Positions 17,701-25,026 of a stretch of DNA of 45,280 bases are shown here, one piece after another. Source of the stretch: an uncultured Polycyclovorans sp. (GTDB lineage: Bacteria; Pseudomonadota; Gammaproteobacteria; Nevskiales; Nevskiaceae); contig CAKZHZ010000036.1 in assembly GCA_936928855.1 (NCBI GenBank), positions 1 through 45,280 on the forward strand, given 5' to 3'. The notes under the pieces were generated by a model. That model had not been told where the DNA came from and ran no database searches. It saw only the letters and a program-made list of their open reading frames with translations. The translations under genes and the position numbers were made by a program. Position 1 is the first letter of the stretch; each line of letters starts with the position of its first letter.

Positions 17701-18131
17701 GTCTCATTCCGGACGACTATGTGCCCGACATCGCCACCCGCCTCACGCTCTACAAACGGCTCAGCGAGGCGCACGAGAACGAGACGCTGGACGAACTGCG
17801 GGTGGAAATGATCGACCGCTTCGGACTGCTGCCCGCGCCAGCAGAACGCTTGTTCGACCAGGCGCGGCTGCGGGTGGCATTGCAGGCGCGCGGCTTCGCA
17901 CGTCTGCGGGTGGGCGAGCGCAGCGCCACGCTGGACTTCGGCCCCGCCCCCGGGTTCGACCCGATGAAACTGATCCAGCTGATACAACAGGCACCGAAGC
18001 GCTATAAGCTGGAAGGACAGAAACGCCTGCACGTCTACGGTGATTTTGCCGAGCCCGCCACCCGAGCCGAACGGCTGGCGCCGCTGTTTGATGCACTGCC
18101 ACCCGCGCCCCGACCGGAGTCCGCCGCCTGA
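14760..18131 (+). CDS. mfd: Transcription-repair coupling factor Mfd
   Basis: Mfd displaces RNA polymerase stalled at DNA lesions and recruits UvrA. The 1123 residues (E. coli: 1148) show the full layout: UvrB-like N-terminal domains (~10-340, with YDPFSPHQEVLSQRLAALA and RGALIDLFPMG), the RNA-polymerase-interacting domain around VVHVQHGVGRYAGLTTLEAG (~455-475), helicase motor with Walker A GDVGFGKTE (~598-606), DEEH box (~700), TATPIPRTL and QLRGRVGRS, and the C-terminal TRCF domain with LIPDDYVPDIATRLTLYKRL. I take the ATG at 14760; one 30 codons earlier (14670) would overlap the divergent SIMPL gene. The TGA overlaps the csiV ATG. Confidence 0.98.
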   Translation: MPARPRHPLPVSILLSAFAAADHALSHSGVTVLVAANEQEAYRLEGQLRFFLSERLPLIHLADTEVLPYDPFSPHQEVLSQRLAALAALLDRTPALLLVTADSWLQRLPPLSWLGGRRFDLQRGDRLALTAFRERLVAAGYAAVSEVQTQGEFAVRGALIDLFPMGASQAYRIDLFDEEIESIRTFDPESQRSLDKVDAIHLLPAREFPTDREGIEGFRRRYREYFPGDPARSRIYSEVSQGVMPGGIESYLPLFHAETTGLAAYLPDDAQVLVTAPLHETLPQDWAQIQDRFERYSGDLSRPLMKPEDLYFTPDMARQALSGFPWIELSAQLLDLPAPPEGLLQSLGDHAGRTLFVAESAGRREALSERLRRHGIVPRAVDTWAGFEADQNRYAITLGPVDEAMEDRKRGLRIIGESALTGRPPPTQRRNRAQRVRDPDTLLKDLSSLHLGSPVVHVQHGVGRYAGLTTLEAGGALAEYLILEYAGGDKVYVPVASLNLIHRYTGSEEAQAPLHSLGSERWKKVRAKAREKAHDVAAELLQIQARRLAREAEPLQWNDDDYQRFCEGFPFEPTADQQSAIDAVLADLAAARPMDRVVCGDVGFGKTEVALRAVFAAARAGRQVCLLAPTTLLVEQHAKNFADRFADWPLRVGALSRMRSTKEQAAMLDQLAAGSLDVVIGTHRLLQPDVRFKQLGLVVVDEEHRFGVRHKERLKNLRANVDLLTLTATPIPRTLNMSLAGLRDLSIIATPPASRIAIKTTVAEWDNALVTEACQRELRRGGQVYILHNDVASIERFSANIRELLPEARVRFAHGQMRERELEQVMLDFYHQRFNILVCTTIIESGIDVPSANTILIDRADKLGLAQLHQLRGRVGRSHHRAYAYLLVPSKRGLSTDAQKRLEAIETLGDLGSGFALATHDLEIRGAGELLGDDQSGQIEEVGFTLYAELLARAVKAIQRGALDDSPFGTQECEVDLGVTSLIPDDYVPDIATRLTLYKRLSEAHENETLDELRVEMIDRFGLLPAPAERLFDQARLRVALQARGFARLRVGERSATLDFGPAPGFDPMKLIQLIQQAPKRYKLEGQKRLHVYGDFAEPATRAERLAPLFDALPPAPRPESAA

Positions 18132-18736
18132 TGTCCCGCCTGCTGCTGAGCCTGCTGCTGATTCTCGCCCTGCCCGCCTGGGGCGCCGCCGAGCGCTACC
18201 GCGTGGACCTGATCGTGTTCATCGACCTGCGCGACCTGTCCGGGGCCAGCCTGCCGCCGCGGCTGCCCGACGCCGACAGCGCCCTCGGGGCGGACAACGA
18301 AGCCGCACTGGCGGCCGCCGGCATTCGACGGCTACCGGACACGGACTTTGGCCTTCAGGAGGAATGGACCCGCCTGCGCAACGCACGTTACCTGCGTCCA
18401 TTGCTGAAGATGGCCTGGGAACAGACCGACCCACCCTCGAACCGGGGTCCCCGCCTACGGATACAGGACGGTGCGGCGATGAGTGTGGTGACACCCGACA
18501 GCCTGATGCCGCTGACCCTCGCGCCGCTGGAGGGTAGTGTGGCGCTGCACCGCAGTCGCTACCTGCACCTGGATGTGAATCTGCGTTTCACCGACGACAG
18601 CACCGGCTCCGCCCGCCAGTATCGCCTGCAGGAACAGCGGCGCATGCGCCGCGATGAGTTGCACTACCTTGATGGCCCCAAGCTGCGCGCCCTGGCGCGG
18701 GTGCGCCGGGCTGATCCCGGCACGCCGCTACCGTAG
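18131..18736 (+). CDS. csiV: CsiV-like peptidoglycan-binding envelope protein
   Basis: The 201-residue product has a signal peptide (cleaved near residue 19, PAWGA) and then YRVDLIVFIDL, the typical start of the CsiV family. SRYLHLDVNLRF and LQEQRRMRRDELHYLD are further family landmarks. CsiV of Shewanella is a periplasmic protein that binds peptidoglycan and is needed for growth on D-amino acids; the Pseudomonas homologue also sits directly after mfd. The ATG overlaps the mfd stop by one base, so it is translationally coupled. Its last nine bases overlap the end of the convergent SPOR gene. Confidence 0.82.
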   Translation: MSRLLLSLLLILALPAWGAAERYRVDLIVFIDLRDLSGASLPPRLPDADSALGADNEAALAAAGIRRLPDTDFGLQEEWTRLRNARYLRPLLKMAWEQTDPPSNRGPRLRIQDGAAMSVVTPDSLMPLTLAPLEGSVALHRSRYLHLDVNLRFTDDSTGSARQYRLQEQRRMRRDELHYLDGPKLRALARVRRADPGTPLP

Positions 18737-19708
18737 CCCCTGCATCCAGGCACTCAGCACCTGGGCGTCGCGTTTCAGGCGGTCGATCAGGCCCTGCGCC
18801 TCGTCCCGGGAGGCGACCCCGACGAAACAGACCCGATACCAAGTCTTGCCTCCGACATCGGCCGGCACGATCGCCGCGCCGCCGAAGCCCTTGTCCGCCA
18901 ACTCCGACAGAAACCGCTCGGCCAGTGACTGCTGGGGGAATGAGCCGGCAAACACCATCCAGCTGCTCGGTGCCGGCGCCGGTCCGCGTGCCACCCGCAG
19001 CGGCTGTTGTGGGCGGCCGCTGATGGCGGCCTGCATGGCAGCAGCAAAGGCAGCCGAGCGACTGACCTTGGGCGGCGCCGGCGCCGCCGGCATCGATGGG
19101 TCACCGCGAAGGGCGGCGGCCAGGCGTCGGGTATCAGGTGCCCGCTGCAGGGCACGGGGCGCATAGGCGAGCGCGGTGGGAGGCTGCCCAATGCGCAAGC
19201 GGTGGCAACTGCGCCCCGCCAGTTCAGCCGGTGCGCGGCGCCCGCGGATGGCCACGGCGGCACGCCCGGCAGCGATACAGAACAGGGTTTCGCGCGGCGT
19301 CGTCTCGACAAAGTACTCGCCCTGCGCCAGGCTCAGCCGCACCCCGTCGACATCAACCACCATGGGCCAGGCCCGCGGCGACAGGTCGGTCTGCCACCGT
19401 ACACGCAGGTAGCCGCGCAACAGGCGAAGGTGGGTCACCTCATCGTTGCCGGGCGTCGGCATCTGCAAGGGGACAAAGGCGGCATCGGCACCCAGTTCCA
19501 GATCACCGAACCGTTCCAACCGCAGATCGAGCGCCCCTGCGCCGGCGGTCTCCACCACCGCGGAGGGGGGCACCCGCGTCCCCTTCACCAGGGGTTGCGC
19601 GGCGCCTCCGTCAGCCCGCACATGCGCCGTGACCGAGCGTTGAACGGTCAGTGCCGACACCGGCAGCGACAGCAGGCCCAGGCACAGCGCCAGGCCCACT
19701 GCTCTCAC
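18728..19708 (-). CDS. Secreted protein with FecR-like and SPOR domains
   Basis: The product (326 residues from the GTG at 19708) has a signal peptide (cleaved near PVSA, residue ~19). A beta-rich middle part (~25-150) resembles FecR-type periplasmic sensing domains: a VVETAGAGALDLRLERFGDL strand pair, then LRLLRGYLRVR. An Ala/Pro-rich linker follows, then a C-terminal SPOR domain (~245-320, SSWMVFAGSFPQQSLAERFL ... TWYRVCFVGV). SPOR domains bind denuded septal peptidoglycan glycans. The GTG overlaps the stop of the upstream GGDEF-EAL gene as GTGA, so it is likely coupled to it; the first in-frame alternative (19765) would lie inside that gene. SPOR is clear, FecR likeness is tentative. Confidence 0.8.
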   Translation of the reverse strand: MRAVGLALCLGLLSLPVSALTVQRSVTAHVRADGGAAQPLVKGTRVPPSAVVETAGAGALDLRLERFGDLELGADAAFVPLQMPTPGNDEVTHLRLLRGYLRVRWQTDLSPRAWPMVVDVDGVRLSLAQGEYFVETTPRETLFCIAAGRAAVAIRGRRAPAELAGRSCHRLRIGQPPTALAYAPRALQRAPDTRRLAAALRGDPSMPAAPAPPKVSRSAAFAAAMQAAISGRPQQPLRVARGPAPAPSSWMVFAGSFPQQSLAERFLSELADKGFGGAAIVPADVGGKTWYRVCFVGVASRDEAQGLIDRLKRDAQVLSAWMQGLR

Positions 19709-22263
19709 GTCGCGGACTCCGGAGTGGTCAGCTGCGCGAAGGGCCGTGAACGCGAGATCGCCCAACCCTGGGCGTAATCAACCCCCATGTCGGCGAGCAA
19801 CGGAAACAGAGCGGGGTCCTCGACATGCTCCGCGATGGTCTTGAGCCGCATCTCGTGCCCGATGCGGTTGATGGCTTCCACCATGCCGCGGTCCACGCGA
19901 TTCTTCAGCATCGACCGTACGAAGCTGCCGTCGATTTTCAGGTAGCTCACCGGCAGATTGCGCAGATAGGAGAACGACGCCATGCCAGCACCGAAATCAT
20001 CGAGGGCAAAACGGCAGCCGATCTCGGCGAGCCGCTGGATGAAACGACGCGCTTCGCTGAGGTGTGCAATGGCCGCAGTTTCGGTGATCTCGAAGCAGAT
20101 CTGTTCCGGCGCCACACCATGATGGTCGAAGCGCGACATCAGAAAGCGCACAAACTTTTCGTCGCCAATCGACAATCCGGACAGGTTGACCGCATAGATC
20201 ACGCCATCCGATGGGCGCCGGGCAATGCCCGCGAGGGCGGCGTCGACCACCCAGCGATCAACCGCACCCATCAGATAGAAACGCTCGGCGGCCGGAATGA
20301 AGAGGTTGGGTGGAACCAGCTGCCCGGGGCGTTCCTCATCGCGCAGCCGCACCAGCAGTTCGCGATAGACCACCTGCTCCGGATCAGTGCAGCGCACCAC
20401 GTCTTCGAAATGCAGCTCGAAACGATGGTGATCCAAGGCACGGTTGATGCGAGCCACCATCCCCATCTCACCCTGGCGCCGCGAGAAGTCGTCACTGCCG
20501 TCGGCCACGTGCAAGCGATTGCGCCCCCCATCCTTGGCGGCAAAACAGGCGGCGTCGGCCTCGGACAGGGCGCGCGCGGCACTGGGCGTGTGCTGATCGA
20601 TTGCCACCACGCCGATGCTCACCGTGAGGCCGTAGGCACGACCGTCCCAATGGAAACGGAATCCGCGCGCCAGCTCCAGCACCTGCTCCAGCCAGACCAG
20701 CCCCTCTTCCTGCGCAATGTTCTCCAGCAGCACAGCGAACTCATCCCCGCCAAGCCGGGCCAGCGTATCGCCCTGCCGTAGCCGCTGCCGCATCAAACCC
20801 GAGAACTGCCGCAACAACTCGTCGCCGGCAAAGTGCCCCAGGGTGTCGTTGATAACCTTGAACTGGTCCAGGTCAAGATAGGCAAAAAGGTGCTGCCGTT
20901 GTTGGCGCCGCGCACCCAGCAGGGCCGTCGACAACCGTCGCTCGAACTCGTCGCGGTTGACCAGCCCGGTCACCGGATCGTGAGTTGATCGATAGGCCAG
21001 CTGCTCGCTGAGCAACACCTGCTCGGTGGTATCGGCCAGCACCAGCGCGGCGCCCTGGGCTGGCTCGTCCGGATCGAGCGTGGTTGCCTCCAGGCGAATG
21101 CTGATACGACGGCCATCGCGCGCCACCAGGGTGCAATCCTCGCGGCGCAGCGGCACGCCAGATCCCATCACCGCGGACAGCAAGCCCTCCACCCGCTGCC
21201 CCTCCGCGTCGAGCAGGTGGAGTACCCGATCACAGGGCTGCCCCACTGCCTCGCCATGTCGCCAGCCGATCAAACGCTCGGCACCGCCCGAGAAGGCACG
21301 GATGACGCCATCACCGTCGGTTGCGATGACGGCTTCCCGCAACAGGGTCCCGATGCGCTCGAGCGCACGACTGTGCAGCCCGGCTTCCGCCGCATCGCCG
21401 CCCGGGCCTCGCCGCCGCCGTTCAACACGCCGGTAGAGAAACCCCAACCCCACCGACGCATCCGCAGGATCCGGCGCGAACAGTTCCGGTGAGACCAGCG
21501 ACTGTTCGCGCGGCCCCACCAGCAGACGCCCGCCGTCGGCCAGGGCCGCATGCAGCCGCGCCTGCGCCTCGCGGCGTGCACCCGCCTCGAAACTGTCGAG
21601 CACGCCACGGCCGACGATGAGGTCCAGCTGCTGGACCGGCGGCGGCGCTGCCACCTCGTGAAAACGGAAATCGCAACGCGACAGCAAGGGGGCCCGAAGG
21701 CGCGCGCCGCCTTCGGGGATCAACTCCAGCCCTGCCCGCAGCACCGCCGGCACCGCGCGCAACTCGGGCGGTGCGATGTATCCGCTGCGGGCCAGCGCCA
21801 GCGAGGCCTCGTCAGCATCACTCCCGATGATGCGCCAATCCGGCGCATCGTCAGCAGCGGGCAACATGGCCGACATCAGCAGGGCCAAGGCCACCACCTC
21901 CTCACCGCTGCCACAGGCCGGCACCCAGATCCGCGGCGCCGCGTGCGTGGAAAACCATCTCGGCAGGGCCTGCGTGAGCGCGGCATACAGTTCCGGATCT
22001 CGAAAAACCTGGGCCTGTGGGATCAGCAAGTGCTGTGCCAGCTGCACCAGTTCCTGCGCATCCGTGGCCAGCAGGGCATCGTAGGCCTCCAGCGTCGGCA
22101 GCCCCTGAAGGCGCATGCGCTTGTGCAACCGGCGCAACACACGGCTGCGCGGCAGTTGGTCGAGATCCAGGGCGGCGGTGCGGGTCAGCCGTTCCGCAAT
22201 GCGCTGATAGGCATCGATCTCGGCGGCATCACCTTCGCCAGAGAGATTGAGCGGTGGGGTCAT
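19705..22263 (-). CDS. CheR-like methyltransferase - PAS - GGDEF - EAL fusion protein
   Basis: The 852-residue protein has no signal peptide or membrane segment. Order: a CheR-type domain (~15-265) with VFRD (87-90), a SAM motif PACGSGEE (115-122) and LADGGRLLVG; a PAS domain (~300-412); a GGDEF diguanylate cyclase (~425-590) with intact GGDEF at 505-509 and an inhibitory-site RxxD (496-499) five residues before it; and an EAL phosphodiesterase (~600-845). In the EAL part, E635 in an ELL variant, NLS (~693), ITE (726-728), DDFG (755-758), KID (776-778), AEHVE and Q832 are present, so both c-di-GMP activities look possible. The CheR NVLIYF motif is degenerate (GVLDSF), so methylation is uncertain. 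No CheB domain or chemoreceptor gene is nearby. It is coupled to the SPOR gene. Confidence 0.9.
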   Translation of the reverse strand: MTPPLNLSGEGDAAEIDAYQRIAERLTRTAALDLDQLPRSRVLRRLHKRMRLQGLPTLEAYDALLATDAQELVQLAQHLLIPQAQVFRDPELYAALTQALPRWFSTHAAPRIWVPACGSGEEVVALALLMSAMLPAADDAPDWRIIGSDADEASLALARSGYIAPPELRAVPAVLRAGLELIPEGGARLRAPLLSRCDFRFHEVAAPPPVQQLDLIVGRGVLDSFEAGARREAQARLHAALADGGRLLVGPREQSLVSPELFAPDPADASVGLGFLYRRVERRRRGPGGDAAEAGLHSRALERIGTLLREAVIATDGDGVIRAFSGGAERLIGWRHGEAVGQPCDRVLHLLDAEGQRVEGLLSAVMGSGVPLRREDCTLVARDGRRISIRLEATTLDPDEPAQGAALVLADTTEQVLLSEQLAYRSTHDPVTGLVNRDEFERRLSTALLGARRQQRQHLFAYLDLDQFKVINDTLGHFAGDELLRQFSGLMRQRLRQGDTLARLGGDEFAVLLENIAQEEGLVWLEQVLELARGFRFHWDGRAYGLTVSIGVVAIDQHTPSAARALSEADAACFAAKDGGRNRLHVADGSDDFSRRQGEMGMVARINRALDHHRFELHFEDVVRCTDPEQVVYRELLVRLRDEERPGQLVPPNLFIPAAERFYLMGAVDRWVVDAALAGIARRPSDGVIYAVNLSGLSIGDEKFVRFLMSRFDHHGVAPEQICFEITETAAIAHLSEARRFIQRLAEIGCRFALDDFGAGMASFSYLRNLPVSYLKIDGSFVRSMLKNRVDRGMVEAINRIGHEMRLKTIAEHVEDPALFPLLADMGVDYAQGWAISRSRPFAQLTTPESAT

Positions 22264-22269
22264 GCGGCC

Positions 22270-23019
22270 TCAGCGAAGCCGCTGTAGCAAGGCGAGGAGC
22301 AGCGCCCGCACCTGTCCCATACCGCTTTCGATGGACTGGGCGATCTCGGCGTGAATGTCGCCCATGCCCATGACACCGGCGCCCCAGTTCACCGAAACCG
22401 CAAGACAGGCATACGGCAGGCCGCGCTCGCGCGCCAACGCCGCCTCCGGCATGCCGGTCATGCCCACCATGTCACAGCCATCGCGCGCCATGCGGCGGAT
22501 TTCGGCAGCCGTTTCCAGTCGGGGCCCCTGGGTCACGCCAAGTACGCCCTCCCCCGCCAGGTGGACGCCAGCGGCGCCAGCGGCACGACGCAGGGACTCC
22601 CGCAGGGCGGGGTCGTAGGGCGCGGTGAACTCGACATGCGCCAGCGGCGCTTCGGCACCGCCATCGGAATAGGTGTGTGCGCGTCCCCAGGTGTAGTCGA
22701 TGAGATCGAGGGGCAGCGCTACTGCGCCCGGGGAGAACCAGCGTGCGATGCCCCCGACGGCGGCGATGGCCACCACCGCAGTTGCCCCGGCCTGCTGCAG
22801 CGCCGCGATATTGGCCCGATAGTTGATGGCGTGCGGCGGGATCCGGTGGCCCTCACCATGCCGCGCCAGAAACAGGGCGGGATACCCCGCCAGGGATCCT
22901 TCGAGCACGGGGGCCGAGGGAACGCCCCACGGCGTCTCCACCACGTGTTCGCGCTCGATCGTGAGGTCGGCCCACTGGTTCATGCCGGTGCCACCGATGA
23001 CCGCCAGCCGCGGGCTCAT
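22270..23019 (-). CDS. S-methyl-5'-thioinosine phosphorylase (MTAP/PNP family)
   Basis: The 249-residue enzyme should cleave methylthioinosine to hypoxanthine and 5-methylthioribose-1-phosphate. The phosphate loop GGTG and LFLARHGEGHRIPPHAINYR, GVTQGPRLETAAEI and MVGMTGMPEAALARE are family signatures. Where methylthioadenosine phosphorylases have an Asp-containing TDYD-type segment, this one has SVNWGAG. That Asn is expected for 6-oxopurines and resembles the P. aeruginosa enzyme PA3004 as I recall it. The ATG at 23019 overlaps the stop of the hypoxanthine phosphoribosyltransferase gene by four bases (ATGA), which puts the product-using enzyme beside it. A plain methylthioadenosine phosphorylase (MtnP) is the alternative. 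Confidence 0.85.
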   Translation of the reverse strand: MSPRLAVIGGTGMNQWADLTIEREHVVETPWGVPSAPVLEGSLAGYPALFLARHGEGHRIPPHAINYRANIAALQQAGATAVVAIAAVGGIARWFSPGAVALPLDLIDYTWGRAHTYSDGGAEAPLAHVEFTAPYDPALRESLRRAAGAAGVHLAGEGVLGVTQGPRLETAAEIRRMARDGCDMVGMTGMPEAALARERGLPYACLAVSVNWGAGVMGMGDIHAEIAQSIESGMGQVRALLLALLQRLR

Positions 23020-23579
23020 ACCGCGCCCCCGGTCAGGCGAACGGCGTAGATGGCCGGGAGGTGCCGCAGGTATTCCTTGTAGTCCATGCCACAGCCGAAA
23101 ACGTAGCGATCCGGCACGGTCAAGCCGACGAATTCCGCCTTGACCCCTGGAGCCTTGCGCTTGTGCAGCTTCTCGGCGAGCACCAGGGTCTTGAGGCTGG
23201 CGGGCCGCTGCGCCTGAAGAGCGCCCTGAATCGCCGCCAATGTGTGCCCTTCGTCCAGGATGTCGTCGATCACCAGCACGTGTCGCCCCTCCAGCGGCGT
23301 GCCCGGCTCGGCTTTCCACACCAATCCCGCACCGGTGGTTTCACCGCGGTAACGCGTGGCATGCAGGTAATCCAGTTCAAAAGCGAAATTGAGGCGCTTG
23401 ATCAGTTCGACCGTCGGCACCAGACCGCCGACCATGGTGCACACCAGCACCGGGTTCAGGGGGGTGTATTCCGCACGCACGGCACGCGCCAGCCGATCAA
23501 AGGTGGCGGATACCGCCGCCTGGTCGTGCAGGCAATCAGCGTTCTGCAGCACAGCCTGTGCTTCCTCGTAGCGGGTCAT
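23016..23579 (-). CDS. hpt: Hypoxanthine-guanine phosphoribosyltransferase
   Basis: This 187-residue purine salvage enzyme transfers a phosphoribosyl group from PRPP to hypoxanthine (and perhaps guanine). The PRPP-binding loop VLVIDDILDEGHTL (101-114) is intact, and LDYLHATRYRGET supplies the flexible catalytic loop. The C-terminal DRYVFGCGMDYKEYLRHLP is the hypoxanthine-pocket region typical of this group. It lies 12 bases after nagZ and overlaps the methylthioinosine phosphorylase start, so the three are likely one transcript. The enzyme would use the hypoxanthine made by its neighbour. Confidence 0.93.
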   Translation of the reverse strand: MTRYEEAQAVLQNADCLHDQAAVSATFDRLARAVRAEYTPLNPVLVCTMVGGLVPTVELIKRLNFAFELDYLHATRYRGETTGAGLVWKAEPGTPLEGRHVLVIDDILDEGHTLAAIQGALQAQRPASLKTLVLAEKLHKRKAPGVKAEFVGLTVPDRYVFGCGMDYKEYLRHLPAIYAVRLTGGAV

Positions 23580-23591
23580 CTCGACGTTTCC

Positions 23592-24557
23592 TCAGCCGGG
23601 TCGGCGATACAGGGCCTGCAACCGCACACTGGCGGTAGGCCGCGGCCGGACATTGCGCAGGGCATCCAACAACGTCAGCGTAGCAGGTCGATCATTGCAG
23701 ACCAGCAACATATCTGACCCAGCGTCGAGCGCCATCCGCGCCCGCGTCTCCATGTCTCCGATCGCAGCGGCGCCCCCCATCGACAGGTCGTCTGTGAAGA
23801 CCGCGCCCTGGAATCCGAGTTGCTTGCGAAGCACGTCCTTTACCCAACGACGGGACAGCGACGCGGGCGTCGGATCGACCGCGGTGTAGCGCACGTGTGC
23901 CGTCATGATCGACTCCAGCCCCTCCTGAATGAGGGCCCGGAACGGCTGCAACTCGGTACGTTCGATCTCTTCCAACGGGCGCCGGTCCACCGGCAGCTCG
24001 AGGTGGGAATCGGCGGTGACGGCCCCGTGTCCGGGGTAGTGCTTGCCGGTGGCGGACAGCCCGGCAGCACGCAAGCCGTCGCGAAAGGCACGGGCGAGCG
24101 TGACCAGCACGTCGGGATCGGTGGCGAACGCACGGTCACCGATCACCCCCGAAACACCGTGATCGATGTCCAGCACCGGGGCAAACGGCAGATCGAAACC
24201 GTAGCTTCCCAGTTCGATGCCGATGGTCCGACCGACCTCACGGGCTTCGGACACCGCCTGCGAAGCGGACTCGACATACCGCTGCCCAAGACTGCGCATC
24301 GATGGCAGGCGACTGAATCCAACCCGGAACCGCTGAATCCGCCCTCCCTCGTGATCGACCGCCAGCAGTGGCCGCGGCGACTTGCTCGCAAGGATGTCGT
24401 CGCACAGCCGCTTGAGCTGCTCAGGGTCGCGGTAGTTGCGGGTGAACAGGATGACACCGCCCACCAAGGGATGGGCCAGGACCTCGCGATCCTCCGCCGT
24501 CAGTTCCAGACCGCCGACGTCGACCATCAGTGGGCCGATGAGAGTTGATTCAGGCAT
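23592..24557 (-). CDS. nagZ: Beta-N-acetylhexosaminidase NagZ (GH3)
   Basis: NagZ is the cytoplasmic glycosidase that removes N-acetylglucosamine from anhydromuropeptides during peptidoglycan recycling, and in many species it controls AmpC induction. The 321 residues are full length. GVILFTRNY and LLAVDHEGGRIQRF open the barrel. The loop GKHYPGHGAVTADSH (171-185) carries the His/Asp acid-base pair particular to NagZ, and VFTDDLSM (~253-260) carries the nucleophile Asp. No signal peptide, as expected. The ATG at 24557 overlaps the L,D-transpeptidase stop by eight bases. Confidence 0.97.
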   Translation of the reverse strand: MPESTLIGPLMVDVGGLELTAEDREVLAHPLVGGVILFTRNYRDPEQLKRLCDDILASKSPRPLLAVDHEGGRIQRFRVGFSRLPSMRSLGQRYVESASQAVSEAREVGRTIGIELGSYGFDLPFAPVLDIDHGVSGVIGDRAFATDPDVLVTLARAFRDGLRAAGLSATGKHYPGHGAVTADSHLELPVDRRPLEEIERTELQPFRALIQEGLESIMTAHVRYTAVDPTPASLSRRWVKDVLRKQLGFQGAVFTDDLSMGGAAAIGDMETRARMALDAGSDMLLVCNDRPATLTLLDALRNVRPRPTASVRLQALYRRPG

Positions 24558-25026
24558 GCAGGTTGACCGGGGTTCCCGGCCGGATCAGATCGAACAGGGT
24601 AATGATGTCAGCGTTGGCCATGCGTACACAGCCTTTTGAGCCGGGCTGCCCCAACGGGGTGACCGGCGGTGTGCCATGCAGGTAGATGTAGCGGCGGAAG
24701 GTGTCGACGCAGCCCAGACGGTTGCGGCCGGGCTCCAGACCGGACAACCAGAGAATCCGGGTGAGAATCCAGTCCCGTCCGGGTAGCGCCTGATGCGCCT
24801 CGGCCGTCCACAGCTCGCCGTTCCATCGACGGCCGCGCAGTACCGCCCCGGACGGAAGACCCGCACCGATCATGGCCCGAACCACATGCCGCCCTCGCGG
24901 CGTGCACCCGGATCCATTGATCTCTCCGACCCCATTGGCACCGGTGGAAACGGGCACTGCCATGCGCACCTGAGTGCCATCGCGCAGAAAAAGACGTTGC
25001 GCTCCAAGGTCGATCTCAATCTCCAC
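24550..25026 (-). CDS. YkuD-family L,D-transpeptidase without a signal peptide
   Basis: YkuD enzymes make 3-3 cross-links in peptidoglycan or attach proteins to it. From the GTG at 25026 the product is 158 residues and begins MEIEIDLGAQRLFL, which matches the start I recall for the short Pseudomonas-type family members; a TTG at 25053 is the alternative. The catalytic region reads YLHGTPPVTPLGQPGSKGC, with H117 and C133. The residue before Gly-Cys is Lys where HGC is usual. No secretion signal is visible, which is odd for a periplasmic enzyme but is seen in this subgroup. The start lies inside the CYTH gene (11-base overlap), with GGAG upstream. Neighbour nagZ also acts on muropeptides. Confidence 0.85.
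   Translation of the reverse strand: MEIEIDLGAQRLFLRDGTQVRMAVPVSTGANGVGEINGSGCTPRGRHVVRAMIGAGLPSGAVLRGRRWNGELWTAEAHQALPGRDWILTRILWLSGLEPGRNRLGCVDTFRRYIYLHGTPPVTPLGQPGSKGCVRMANADIITLFDLIRPGTPVNLHA

Noticed and set aside
16707..18032. A 441-codon minus-strand frame opposite mfd
   Set aside because: Shadow of the mfd frame, with no ribosome-binding site or recognisable domain.
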